A stretch of 64,000 nt of DNA, from positions 1-64,000 of the forward strand of contig NZ_ABCM01000005.1 in the NCBI RefSeq assembly GCF_000170795.1, written 5' to 3'. The notes under the pieces are model-generated. The model was given only the letters and a program-made list of their open reading frames with translations. It was not told the DNA's origin and searched no databases. Made by a program: the position numbers and the translations under genes. Positions 20,501 through 29,561 of this stretch are shown here, piece by piece. How positions within the stretch are numbered: the first letter of the stretch is position 1; the number at the start of each line of letters is the position of its first letter. Origin of the DNA: Pedobacter sp. BAL39 (GTDB lineage Bacteria > Bacteroidota > Bacteroidia > Sphingobacteriales > Sphingobacteriaceae).

Positions 20501-23500
20501 CTAACCACCCTCGCATCAGCAGGATCATTAGGACAGAAGTTGTCTCCCCTGACAATCACATAGTAGTTGACATCTGCAGTCACCACTGGTGAGAAGGTTG
20601 CACTGGTAGACACCGGCGTGGTGCCCAGCTGTGCATCCGAATACCAGAAGAACTGAGGATTGATGACATTAACAGCTGTAGCCGTAAGTGTCGCCGTAGA
20701 TCCGGCACAGAAAGCACCTGCGCCAGTAACTGTGATGTTGGCGGCTGTAGCTTTTGGATTTACGGTAACCGTAACTTCCTTAGCTGCGCCTGGTAGATTT
20801 GCACACTTGTTATCTCCGCTGACCACCACATAGAAGGTGGTCGTTTGGGTTAGCGTTGGGCTGTAAGTAGGCAGATTAGAAACATTTTGGGTAAGTGCTG
20901 CATCTGCGAACCATGCAAAGACAGGGTTCGTCACTGTTGCAGTAGAGGCCGTCAGCGTAACCTGTGCCCCAGCACAAACAGAGGCATCGGCGCCTGCAAT
21001 GGTGATGTCGTCCTGTGTGGCAGTAGGTTTCACGGTGACGACAACAGCTTTCGCATTTTGCGGACTTGCAGGACACCTGTTGCTTCCCGTCACAGTGACG
21101 TAAAATGTAGTGGTCTGACTCACTGTCGGTGTATACAGGGCTACATTTGAGACAACGTTGGTCAGGGCAGCATCACTGTACCAGGTAAATACTGGACTAG
21201 TAACATCAGGAGCACTTGCCAACAGGTTGGCAACAGTTCCTGCGCACAGCGGCAGGTCTGCACCGGTAACAGTGATGTCCTGTTGAGTGGCAAATGGATT
21301 GACAATTAAAGTAATGGCCGTACGTGCTGCAGTGCTGACACATGCATTGCCGTTGACAGCTGCAACATAATAAGTATATGTTCCCGGAACCAGCGTTGCA
21401 GGAGTCGTATAAGTGTCTGTATTGGCTGCAAGCAGATTACCATTTACCGCTGCATCGTACCAGTTGAAAGATACCCCTGTAACAGGTACTACACCAAGCG
21501 CAACCGCAGTGTTAGGGCATGTTGATGGTGGATTCTGGCCCAGAGCTACCGGAGCTGTCGGTGCAGCCAGTACCGTGAGTGTTACTTTCGTTTTCGCACT
21601 TTCGCAGTTGTTGCGATTGGCTGTCACATAATAATCATAAGTGCCGGCAGTAAGTGTTGCACTGGTAGGGAAAGTATCTCCCGTTCCCGCCGGGGAGGTT
21701 GCGGTTCCGATATACCAGTTATAGGTAATTCCGGCCACAGGATTTGACACCCTCAGGGTCGCGGCGGTACCTACGCAGGCAGATGCGTTCGCACTTTGTA
21801 CCACCGGTGCTACCAGCACACGCTGTGCATAATTGAAGTCCAGAGAATTCAGGACGGATGCCAGACCTGATCTGAGGCGAAGCTCTACACCATCAAACTG
21901 GGCAGTTGGCACAAAGGAGAAAATCGCTGCACTATTGTCGCTCAGCAGGTTCAGTTGTATTGCAGGGTTGCTGGCGACTTGCGTATCGTTATTGCTGACC
22001 AGCCCTTTAAAGGTTGTAAATTCAATAGATGGCAATACCGCCAGAGAAAGCAGTTTACCAGGTGAAGTGACGCTGATGCGTACGGTGTCCCCAACGGTAG
22101 ACAAGCCTGTGAAACCAACGTGCTGATAGATGGATGCACCAAGGGCACCGACAGGCATCACGAAAGAGGAAGCACTTGCCGCGTTATTGTCAGCGGCCTG
22201 TCCGGGATTAAATACCGCGCTTAACAGTGCTACACCATCAACCCCATCCCTGATGGCGATAGTTGCAGGCTCACAAGGAACATCTGTCGGTGTTCCCACA
22301 GGCAATACTGTTACCTGAGCAGCAGTACGTGTTGCCGCGATACATCCACCCGGAACGTAAGCTTCCACATAATAAGTAACGACGATAGGTGTTGCACCCG
22401 GATTTGTCAGTACAGGGGTTACATAACGGGCATCATTAGACAACACTGTCGTTCCTGCTGCCGAGTCATACCACCTGAACATGGCACCACTGGTGCTCGA
22501 CGATGCAGTGAGTACCGCCGGCGTTCCGGAAAGGATCGTCACAGATGTTGGCGTCACGACAGCCGGATCGAGTGCACCCACATCGATAGTGGCTGAGGTA
22601 GCCGCAGAAGGTACACCGCAGCTATTTTCTGCTCTGACAGAGTAGTTAGCTGTTGTGGTCACATTGCTCACGGTGAATGTAGGTCCGTCCTGGTTGGCCT
22701 GATATACATTGGCACCATCGTACCATTTGTAAGTCACACCAACAATAGGATCTTTCACAGCCAGGGTTACATTGCTTCCTGCACAGGTCCTGACATCGTC
22801 AGATACCAATACCGGTGCTGCCGGAGCAGGTGTCACGGTAACTTCTACGGGTGTTCTGTAGCTGGTACATCCATTGGCATTGCTGGATTCCAGGAGGAAC
22901 CTGATGTTGGCCGTTAAAGGATCCGTGGTATAGGAAGTACCGGTAGCGAGCAATGTTGTGCCGGTAGCATTGTACCACCTGTAAGTCAATGCCGGATTCG
23001 GATTATTTACCGTAAGTGTGGTAGTTTGTGTTGCACAGGCTGTTGTACCTGCGGTATTAGCTGTCGGAGCGACCAATATACGCTGCGCATAGTTAAAATC
23101 TATAGAGTTGAGCACTCCTGCAACACCTGCATTTAACACCAGCTCTACAGCATCAAAGGTAGCAGTAGGCACAAAAGTAAGGAGCGCCTGGCTATCGTTA
23201 CTCAGCAGCTGAAGGTTGATCAGTCCGCTGTTGGTCACACCATCATTATTGCTGACACCACCATTGTAGGTGACAAGGCTTGTTCCGGACAATACACCCA
23301 GGGAAAGTAGTCTTCCAGGAGTACTGACCAGCACCTTCAGCGTGTCACCAGGCGTAGAAGCTCCGCTTGCAAAGGTCAGTCGCTGAAACACAGACGCACC
23401 CAAAGCACCCACTGGCATGACCAGGGAAGAACCTGTCTGCGTATCATTATCTATGGCCAGCTCAGGGTTAAACACACCCGCAAGCAGCGCGACACCACGA

Positions 23501-26500
23501 ACACCTCCGGTTTGCACCGTAGCAGCTTCGCAAGGAACAGGGTTTGGAGAGCCACCTGTATTAACCGTGATGGTCACCTGCACCCTGCCCACCGAAGTAC
23601 ATCCGGTAAGTGTCGACGTTGAAGTCACAAAGTAAGTTGTTGTTGCCGTTAGCGGCGGAGTTACATAGGTAGGGCCTGTATATACAGGAGTCGTTGATGT
23701 TGCGGAAGTATACCAGTTGAAGGTCACATCAGCATCAGTAGATGTTGCATTAAGGATGACGGCCTGACCGGCATTCACTGTAGTCGCCGAAGCCTGCAGC
23801 TGAGGCAGAGCTACCATTGGGTTCACGGTTACAGGAACGGCTGTACGTGCCGATGCTCCGCAGCCCGGGCTCAGCGCTTCCACATAAAAGGTAGCATTGG
23901 TCATCAGGGCTGGTGTAGTATAGGTATCACCACTGAATAAAACGGTTCCTCCTGTTGCTGCATTGTACCAGTTGTAGGTAATACCGGCAACAGGGTTGTT
24001 CACTGCCAATGTCGCCGTAGCTCCGTAACATACCGGAAGCACGGTGGCCAGCACAGGTGCTGTTGGCGCAGGGGTTACCGTTACGGTAACAGGTATGCGT
24101 TGCGCATTGGCACAGTTATTTTTGACTACTTCAATATAATAAGTAGTCGTAGCGTTCAGCACAGGAGTAGTAAAAGTAGCACCACCAGGCAGCGCATTAC
24201 CACCTGTTGGCACATCATACCACCTCAGGGTAGTACCACCATTTGCGGTAGCACTTAATGTAGTTGCATTTCCTGCACATATGGTCTGCCCTGTAGCGGC
24301 GACGGTTGGATTCGGATAAATAACGGTAGCGCCATAAATGTCAAGACTGCTCAATGCAGCGACAGTCGCGGCAAAGCTGACCTCCACGCGGTCATAGGCT
24401 CCACCTGCAAGCAGCGTCGCGGCAAACCTATTGCCGCTCAGCAGCTGAAGGTTCAGCAATGAAGAACTTAGGTTATAGGTAGTGACCACAGATGTTCCAT
24501 TCATGACACGCACGGTTACGCCGCCGAGTACAGCAACATCTGCCAGCCCTACTGGTGTAGCAAGGTCCAAACGGATACTATCTGTACCCGTTCCTGCGTT
24601 GGCGAAGATCAAACGCTGGAAGCCGGTAGCACCTACGCCTACTGAGAGACTGATGCGGGTGAAATTATTCGGATCTGTATCTACAGAATTTCCTGGATCG
24701 GTAACACCGCACAGTACACAAAGCAATGCGTTCACACCACTCTGTTGACTGACAGCTGCATTACATGCAGGGTTTACTGGTCCTGCGATCACATTTACGA
24801 CCACTGGCACCCTGGTAGGGCTTACACAGCCTGATGCATTTTGAGTTTCCACATAATAAGTAGTGGTGGCATTTAAGGCTGGCGTGGTATACGTAGGGCC
24901 GGTAGCCAGGGCAGTCCCACCAGTAGGAGTGGCATACCAGCTGATGGTATTTCCAGCTTCAGCAGCAGCATTCAGCGTTGCTGTTTGTCCGGTGCTGATG
25001 GTAGTGCTGCCGTTGATCATTGCCAGTGCTGGTGCAGGACGCACCGTTACCGACACTGCAGTACGTGTACTTACTGCAGTTCCTGAAACGCCCTCCACAA
25101 AGAAGGTGGTGTTGGCTGATACAGGATCGGTTGTAAAACTTGTACCTGTAGCGACTGCAGTATTTCCAGTAGCAGGGTACCAGTTATAGGTAACACCAGC
25201 AACAGGGTTCGAAACCGTAAGTGTCGCAGGTGTTCCCGCACAGACATTTGCTGCAGCGGCTGCTGGCGCAGGGACTCTGACTGCCAGCGTATAATTTGTA
25301 TTTGTAGTATTTCCGGAGGCATCGCTTGCCGTGATGGTAAAGGTAAATGAGCCTCCCAATGTTGGTGTACCTGCAAATTGTCTGGTGGTACGATTGAAAG
25401 TCATTCCCGGAGGAAGATTCGATTCCAGATAAGTATAAGGTCCTGTCCCCCCTGTGACTGCCGGTAAAGTCTGTGCAGTATATGGGCTGCCAACAGTGCC
25501 ATCTGCAAGCGTCATGCTTGGCAGCGACAATGCACCAATGACACGTACTGAATAGGTAGCGCTCGCTGTTGTGCCGTTAGCATCGGTAACAGTAACAGGG
25601 ATACTGTAAAGACCAGATTGTGTAGGCGTTCCTGAGATGACACGCGTCGTTCTGTTGAAGGTCAGTCCCGGAGGAAGGCTGCTTTCCAGGTAAGTATAAT
25701 TTGGCGTACCTCCGGTAGCGGCGGGAAGAGGCTGTGAGGTATAAGGCACCCCGACATTCCCATCAGCCAATGTAGCTGGAGGAAGTACCAATGGATTTCT
25801 GATGGCTACAGTATAGTTACTGGTAATGGTATTCCCTTCCGTGTCGGTTACGGTAATTGGGACAGTATAGTTTCCTGCAACTGTAGGTGTACCTGCAATC
25901 TCACGGGTTGCAGGGTTAAAGCTCAGCCCCGCGGGCAGTGTTCCTGCAGTGTAAGTATACGTTCCGCTGCCTCCTGTGGCTGCAGGGATGGTTTGTGTTG
26001 GATAAGGCTGCCCGACGGTTCCGTTGGCCAATGCGCCACCCGGCAAGACCAGTGGATCACGGACAATAATGGTATAGTTCCCAATAGCAGTGTTGTTATT
26101 GGCATCGGTCACCGTAACAGTTACGGTATAGGTACCTGCCTGTGTTGGTGTGCCACTGATGCTGCGAGTATTATTATCAAAGGACAGGCCCGGAGGCAGA
26201 TTGGTCGCGGCATAGGTGTATGGGCCTGTACCGCCAGTAGCCGCAGGAAGTGTCTGTGTGGGATAAGCAGTGCCCACAATACCGTTTGGTAATGTTGCCG
26301 GTGGAAGCTGTAGTGCAGGAGTTACAGTCAGGTTAAATGAAGCTGTCGCAGTACAGCCCTTGCTGTCGGTTGCGACAATGCTGTATCCTGCAGCGGCAGC
26401 AATAGCCGTCGGTGTGCCTGAGATCAGTCCTGTTGACGAAAGCACCAGCCCGGCAGGAAGTGTAGTTCCCGGTGCAAGCGTATAAGTAAATGCTGGTGTT

Positions 26501-29253
26501 CCGCCGGTTGCAGCAGCAAGTTGCTGCGAGTAGGCAGCACCCACAGTTGCGTTGGTCAGTGACGCAGCAGTAAATCCAATGGCAGGATTGACATTTACAG
26601 ATACCGGCAGACGTACAGGATTAGGACATCCTCCTCTGCTGACTTCTATGTAATAAGTAGTGCTTCCATTTAAGATATCTGTAGTTAATGTATTGCCGGA
26701 TTGTATAGCTGTTCCTCCTGTGGCCGCGCTGAACCATGCCAGCGTCGTTCCACCGTTAGGTGTTGCCGACAATGTTGTTGCATTTCCCGGGCAGATGTCC
26801 AGCCCCGTAGTAGCCACCGTAGGGTTGGGATAAATCACCTGCGCTCCGTAAACGTCCAGTGCGCTAAGTACAGATGCCAGACCTCCAAAGCGTACTTCTA
26901 CGCGATCATAGACAGCGCCGGCGGCAACGGTGGCATTAAACCTGCTTCCGCCAAGCAAACTGATATTTAATAAAGATGAATTAAGCTGATAAGTCCTTAC
27001 AACTGTGCTGCCACTCATGACGTTCACCGTAATGGCGCCAAGTACATTTACATCAGCAACGCCGGAAGGAAGTCCCAGACTGAGACGGATGCTGTCTGTC
27101 GCAAGTCCCGCTGCAGGAAAGATCAGACGCTGAAAACCCGTAGCAGCTACACCTGCAACCAGACTGATCCTGCTGAAGTTATCCGGATCATTATCTATGG
27201 AATTTGTAGCTCCGATAACCTGACAGTTTAAACATACCAATGAGTTAACACCACTCTGCTGTGCATTTGCAGCATTACAGGTAATGCCTGGGGTGACATT
27301 GGTCACGTTGACCGTAACGGCGATGCGGTTTACACTCGGACATCCACTGGCACTCAACGTTCCTGTATAGTAAGTGGTATTGGTTGTCAGTTCAGGGGTA
27401 GTAAAAGTCGTCCCTGTACCTACAGGCAAACCTCCGGCAGCAGAGGTATACCAGTTTACGGTGCTTCCGGCGGTAGGTGCCGAAGCGGTTAGTACTGCAG
27501 TCTGCCCTGATGAGATCGTGACGCTATTCGAAGATACGATGGCATCATCAGGCAAAGGATTTACAGTAACCTCGACCGCTGTGCGGGAAGGGCTGATACA
27601 TGTTCCGTTTACAGCTTCCAGGTAATAAGTTGTATTTGCAATAAGTGGTGTTGAGGTGGTAAACGAGGTGCCAGTAGCTACCGGCGTTCCACCAGCCGCC
27701 GCCGCATACCAGTTATAGGTAATCCCTGTAGCTGGTGTGGTAACGGTAAATACACCTGGGGATCCGGCGCATATCGCAGCGGCAGTTGCCGCGGGAACAT
27801 CAGGAATTGCGGTAACGGTAACCGCGACACTATCGATATCTGATTCAGCCGTACATCCTGCCTTTTGTGCAGACACATAATAAGTGTAGGTACCAGGACC
27901 TATGCCGGTTTCTGAAAAGGTAGACCCGGAAGCACTGGCAAGAGAGATCCTGGTACCTGCGCCTGCTCTGAAATAATTATAGGTAACGCCACTCGTAGGA
28001 TTGCTCACCGATAGAGAGACGGTAGTGCCACAGACTGAAGCAGCACCGTTGGTCACCCCCGCAAAGGTCGGTTTGGCAACAGTGCGCTGAACTTCGTGAA
28101 TATTAAGTCCCCCGGACAAGATGTTTCCACCCGCAGCAACCACCTGCCCCATCGTAATCCTCACCCTGTCGAACGGCGCGCCAGGGTTAAAAAATACCGG
28201 GACCGCACGTGTATTTGCAAATAAAGTGAGTAAATCCAGGTTTAGTAAGGTGTTTACGCTGACAGGAGTACCAATGGCAGTATTCCCGTTAAAAGCCTGG
28301 AAAGTAATGTTATTAAACAAACCTAGTGTGAGAATACTTGGCGGTACAGAAATCACCACCTTCGCATAATCTGTTGCACTGGATACACCATTAAGATAAA
28401 TAGTTTGCGATACCGTTGAACCGACGCCTACCACCCCGGCCTGCAGCTGGGAGAAGGTATTCATATTTTGATCAACAGCCTGTTGCGGATTTCTGACGAG
28501 CTCAGTAAGTGTCACGTTGATTCCGGTAGACTCTCCGTTAGAGGCAAATATAGAAGGTGCACAATTTTCTCCATCAACAGTGAAGGCATGATATACATTC
28601 ATATTGATTGCCGCACCAAGAGCCAGCCCCAGAAGGTTCCCGCGATAACGCAGGCGCACCATTACTGAATTGTAGTCCTGGTTTGAGGTTACTGCCAGAT
28701 AAGTCAGCCCGGCCGCATCTCTTACGATCCTGCTGCTGACCTGTGCAGCGGGAACAATCGTCCCTTCGGCGGCGGCAGTAGCTCCTGAATAAGCATCAAG
28801 CTGAATAAAGTTTTGATCAAGTAGGCCTGTAAGACTTCCAACCAGATTTAAGAGATCCAGAGAAAGACCTGTGGTAGTGGGTACATCGAAACGTATATAA
28901 GTAGTCTGTCCTCCGGTAATTATTGACGGCGACTTGAGCTGGATCCGGCTCTCCCCCTCATATCCTGCTACCAGAATATTGAAGTAACCTGAACTCAACG
29001 TCGCAAAGTTACTATTGGCAGATGCAGCGTTTGCCACATTTGTTACACTACCAGCACCAGCACCCGGTGTTTCATTTACCTGACCACCCCCAAGACCGGT
29101 GGAATATGCTCTGACACCACTAGCCGGAGTTACGGTTAAATAGTTTCTCGCCTGGGCATACGATTTAAAATTTATTAGCGTTAGAGTAATAAAACCTACG
29201 AGAATAAATAACAATCGCATAGGTTTTTTCGGCACGGTAGATGTCCATTTCAT
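17563..29253 (-). CDS. giant T9SS type B adhesin with Ig-like repeats (3,896 aa)
   Basis: Cell-surface protein of about 390 kDa. Signal peptide (MRLLFILVGFITL...KSYAQ; starts at 29253 or 29220 both possible), then more than twenty Ig-like repeats of about 80-90 residues with signature Thr-Thr-Tyr-Tyr-Val before each Cys. Five copies of a longer module of about 155 residues are interspersed, together with a block of five He_PIG-type repeats (about residues 890-1325). The C-terminus has a fibronectin-type-III-like region near 3720-3800 and a type B sorting domain (NTFTPNNDGQNDIF...GTITLLR). It is the first gene of the operon with PorP and OmpA genes. By analogy to SprB it may act in adhesion or gliding; no GldKLMN genes are in this window. 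Strong internal DNA repetition makes assembly errors and copy-number change likely. Confidence 0.93.
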   Translation of the reverse strand: MKWTSTVPKKPMRLLFILVGFITLTLINFKSYAQARNYLTVTPASGVRAYSTGLGGGQVNETPGAGAGSVTNVANAASANSNFATLSSGYFNILVAGYEGESRIQLKSPSIITGGQTTYIRFDVPTTTGLSLDLLNLVGSLTGLLDQNFIQLDAYSGATAAAEGTIVPAAQVSSRIVRDAAGLTYLAVTSNQDYNSVMVRLRYRGNLLGLALGAAINMNVYHAFTVDGENCAPSIFASNGESTGINVTLTELVRNPQQAVDQNMNTFSQLQAGVVGVGSTVSQTIYLNGVSSATDYAKVVISVPPSILTLGLFNNITFQAFNGNTAIGTPVSVNTLLNLDLLTLFANTRAVPVFFNPGAPFDRVRITMGQVVAAGGNILSGGLNIHEVQRTVAKPTFAGVTNGAASVCGTTVSLSVSNPTSGVTYNYFRAGAGTRISLASASGSTFSETGIGPGTYTYYVSAQKAGCTAESDIDSVAVTVTAIPDVPAATAAAICAGSPGVFTVTTPATGITYNWYAAAAGGTPVATGTSFTTSTPLIANTTYYLEAVNGTCISPSRTAVEVTVNPLPDDAIVSSNSVTISSGQTAVLTASAPTAGSTVNWYTSAAGGLPVGTGTTFTTPELTTNTTYYTGTLSASGCPSVNRIAVTVNVTNVTPGITCNAANAQQSGVNSLVCLNCQVIGATNSIDNDPDNFSRISLVAGVAATGFQRLIFPAAGLATDSIRLSLGLPSGVADVNVLGAITVNVMSGSTVVRTYQLNSSLLNISLLGGSRFNATVAAGAVYDRVEVRFGGLASVLSALDVYGAQVIYPNPTVATTGLDICPGNATTLSATPNGGTTLAWFSAATGGTAIQSGNTLTTDILNGSTTYYIEVSRGGCPNPVRLPVSVNVNPAIGFTAASLTNATVGAAYSQQLAAATGGTPAFTYTLAPGTTLPAGLVLSSTGLISGTPTAIAAAAGYSIVATDSKGCTATASFNLTVTPALQLPPATLPNGIVGTAYPTQTLPAATGGTGPYTYAATNLPPGLSFDNNTRSISGTPTQAGTYTVTVTVTDANNNTAIGNYTIIVRDPLVLPGGALANGTVGQPYPTQTIPAATGGSGTYTYTAGTLPAGLSFNPATREIAGTPTVAGNYTVPITVTDTEGNTITSNYTVAIRNPLVLPPATLADGNVGVPYTSQPLPAATGGTPNYTYLESSLPPGLTFNRTTRVISGTPTQSGLYSIPVTVTDANGTTASATYSVRVIGALSLPSMTLADGTVGSPYTAQTLPAVTGGTGPYTYLESNLPPGMTFNRTTRQFAGTPTLGGSFTFTITASDASGNTTNTNYTLAVRVPAPAAAAANVCAGTPATLTVSNPVAGVTYNWYPATGNTAVATGTSFTTDPVSANTTFFVEGVSGTAVSTRTAVSVTVRPAPALAMINGSTTISTGQTATLNAAAEAGNTISWYATPTGGTALATGPTYTTPALNATTTYYVETQNASGCVSPTRVPVVVNVIAGPVNPACNAAVSQQSGVNALLCVLCGVTDPGNSVDTDPNNFTRISLSVGVGATGFQRLIFANAGTGTDSIRLDLATPVGLADVAVLGGVTVRVMNGTSVVTTYNLSSSLLNLQLLSGNRFAATLLAGGAYDRVEVSFAATVAALSSLDIYGATVIYPNPTVAATGQTICAGNATTLSATANGGTTLRWYDVPTGGNALPGGATFTTPVLNATTTYYIEVVKNNCANAQRIPVTVTVTPAPTAPVLATVLPVCYGATATLAVNNPVAGITYNWYNAATGGTVLFSGDTYTTPALMTNATFYVEALSPGCGASARTAVPVTVNPMVALPQLQASATTVNAGQAVILNATSTDADVTFNWYTSATSTTPVYTGPTYVTPPLTATTTYFVTSTSTLTGCTSVGRVQVTITVNTGGSPNPVPCEAATVQTGGVRGVALLAGVFNPELAIDNDTQTGSSLVMPVGALGASVFQRLTFASGASTPGDTLKVLVSTPGRLLSLGVLSGTSLVTYNGGVSNNDGVTNSGLINLQLLSNDSQALLTFVPTATFDAVELVLNAGVAGVLNSIDFNYAQRILVAPTANTAGTTACATQTTTLTVNNPNPALTYRWYNATGTTLLATGTSYTTDPLTANIRFLLESSNANGCTSYRTPVEVTVTPAPAAPVLVSDDVRTCAGSNVTLAVKDPIVGVTYKWYDGANVYQANQDGPTFTVSNVTTTANYSVRAENSCGVPSAATSATIDVGALDPAVVTPTSVTILSGTPAVLTASSSTSGAMFRWYDSAAGTTVLSNDARYVTPVLTNPGATPIVVTYYVEAYVPGGCIAATRTAAQVTVLPVGTPTDVPCEPATIAIRDGVDGVALLSAVFNPGQAADNNAASASSFVMPVGALGASIYQHVGFTGLSTVGDTVRISVTSPGKLLSLAVLPSIEFTTFKGLVSNNDTQVASNPAIQLNLLSDNSAAIFSFVPTAQFDGVELRLRSGLASVLNSLDFNYAQRVLVAPVVQSANASACVGTAATLRVSNPVAGITYNWYIGTATSPAGTGDTFPTSATLTAGTYDYYVTANRNNCESAKTKVTLTVLAAPTAPVALGQNPPSTCPNTAVALGVVPVTGVSFNWYDAAVNGNLLAANTDTYTTPATLVPGTYTYYVAAVNGNACVSTAARTAITLIVNPFATQQDITVTGADLPLCAGTVANLLASAPDVTSPVFTWYSDAALTNVVSNVALYTPTVSQTTTFYVTVTGSNRCPASPQNAKAVVVTVKPTATQDDITIAGADASVCAGAQVTLTASTATVTNPVFAWFADAALTQNVSNLPTYSPTLTQTTTFYVVVSGDNKCANLPGAAKEVTVTVNPKATAANITVTGAGAFCAGSTATLTATAVNVINPQFFWYSDAQLGTTPVSTSATFSPVVTADVNYYVIVRGDNFCPNDPADARVVSLTLNPTSIAADIDVSGDNVRLCAGGRATLTASSTTITGPVFIWYNDAQLTDIAFMGTTFVTPVLNATTTYYVTVSGANKCDNLPGAARAVTVTVSPYALPADIDVAGNDAPFCAGTEAILTASSTLSGAIFNWYNDATLTDLEFSGPVFRPTLTQTTTFYVTVSAADRCENRVGDAKVLTLVVNPPATAADLIVSGAALPFCAGTEVTLNATSTTVTSPVFTWYSDAALSDPLFTGADFTRTLNVTTTFYVTVKGANKCENLPGTARAITVTVNPAPDAPVVANGGANICAGDRATLSIQNPQAGITYQWYDAAVGGSLLAEGTSYLTDMLSATREYFVQARSASGCTNATGRVKATVTVAARPSTPAVTTATLSTCSGNVVMLSVANPVSGVTYNWYDAAAGGTVLGQGSNFTTPVITANRSFYVEAVSTTCTSAARASVLVTVNPPALASDIVVSGADVPFCAGAEVTLNASSTTVTNPVFTWYSDAALTDAILTGPQLVRTLTVTTTFYVTVKGDNKCENSAATARAVTITVNPLPDVPIVTNGGAAICSGERTTLTIQNAQAGITYQWYDAAAGGTMLAEGASYTTDILNATKDYYVLALSASGCGSNTGRVKVTVTVSPKPLTPTVTSAAVNTCAGSTAVLGVSNPQQNVTYNWYSQPTGGTSLGSGADFTTAPISAVTVFYVEASTATCTSTGRTAVTVTPLALPVAPTAVNGATNPICESTAAVLSVNGPNAAFTYQWFSVQVGGTPLAEGDTFTIPSINATTTYYVGSINTATGCISATRTPVVVTILPKLDAPVVTAQPTATSINFVWPAVTGATAYEVSLDNGVTWFSPSSGTAGTSHLVTGLKPDQAVTIRVRALGQLDCQTSDATTLTARASNPQGNEVFIPNTFTPNNDGQNDIFYVYGNTIAKMTLRVYNQWGQFLFQSLATQSGWDGTYKGELQPNGVYVYMLEAEFNDGTKTTKKGTITLLR
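18880..21290 (-). repeat. seven closely related Ig-like repeats in the giant adhesin
   Basis: Within the adhesin, seven repeats of about 86 residues open with an Asp-Ile/Leu-x-Val-Ser/Thr-Gly motif, then Phe-Cys-Ala-Gly, and contain WYSDA or WYNDA and TTTFYVTV. Six are consecutive (about 21290-19690), then two divergent repeats intervene before the seventh (about 19160-18880). The DNA is also highly similar, with shared runs around the conserved Cys and Tyr codons. Confidence 0.8.
21800..28490 (-). repeat. five dispersed copies of a 140-160-residue module
   Basis: Approximate copies: 28494-28080, 27290-26820, 24770-24300, 23535-23060 and 22270-21800. Each has an Asp-Asn/Gln-Asp-x-x-Asn acidic turn, a GFQRLIF- or SVFQRLTF-type strand, Asp-Thr/Ser-Ile/Leu-Arg/Lys in the middle, a LLNLQLLS strand, AFDRVEVRF-like and SSLDIYGA/NSIDFNYAQ ends. 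Copies 2 and 3 are closest to each other, as are 4 and 5; copy 1 is most divergent. The pattern resembles a jelly-roll carbohydrate-binding fold, but no family was identified with certainty. Confidence 0.7.
25280..26580 (-). repeat. block of five He_PIG/cadherin-like Ig repeats
   Basis: Five consecutive repeats of about 85 residues in the giant adhesin, each with a Gly-x-x-Gly-x-x-Tyr opening, ATGGTGPYTY-like centre, LPPGLSF-like turn and SGTPTQAG-like strand, ending in VTDANGNT-like acidic loops. This is the putative Ig (He_PIG) pattern seen in bacterial surface proteins. The block differs clearly from the Cys-containing repeats on either side. Confidence 0.82.
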
Positions 29254-29561
29254 ATGAGAGGAATTGAGATGATCTGATTTTACTTTGATGCAATTTTAAG
29301 GATAGATTGTATGGTATCCATCGTTCGAATTGTTCATTTAAAGCTTCATCGTCAGTCCGTTTATTCATTTTGTTCATTTTCAGAACAAGATACATCCATT
29401 ATAGGCAGCAAAATTAAAACAAAACACTATCAATCAGCGTTTTACAAAAACAAATACTCTTTCGTTCATTTTATTACTTCAGTCAAACGCGTTCATTATT
29501 CTACTGAAAGAGTTATATTCGTTTATATGAAGACAAATTAATGCTCAACCTATAACTGCAT
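29254..29561. promoter_or_regulatory. divergent control region with repeated GTTCATT motifs
   Basis: About 308 bp between the divergent adhesin operon and the HTH-NACHT gene. GTTCATT occurs at 29332-29338, 29372-29378, 29464-29470 and 29491-29497, with ATTCATTT at 29363-29370, all in the same orientation. This is more than expected for a 7-mer in 170 bp and suggests operator sites. Promoters for both genes must lie here, but no perfect TAnnTTTG was found; TATATTCG near 29513 is a one-mismatch candidate for the plus strand. Confidence 0.5.
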
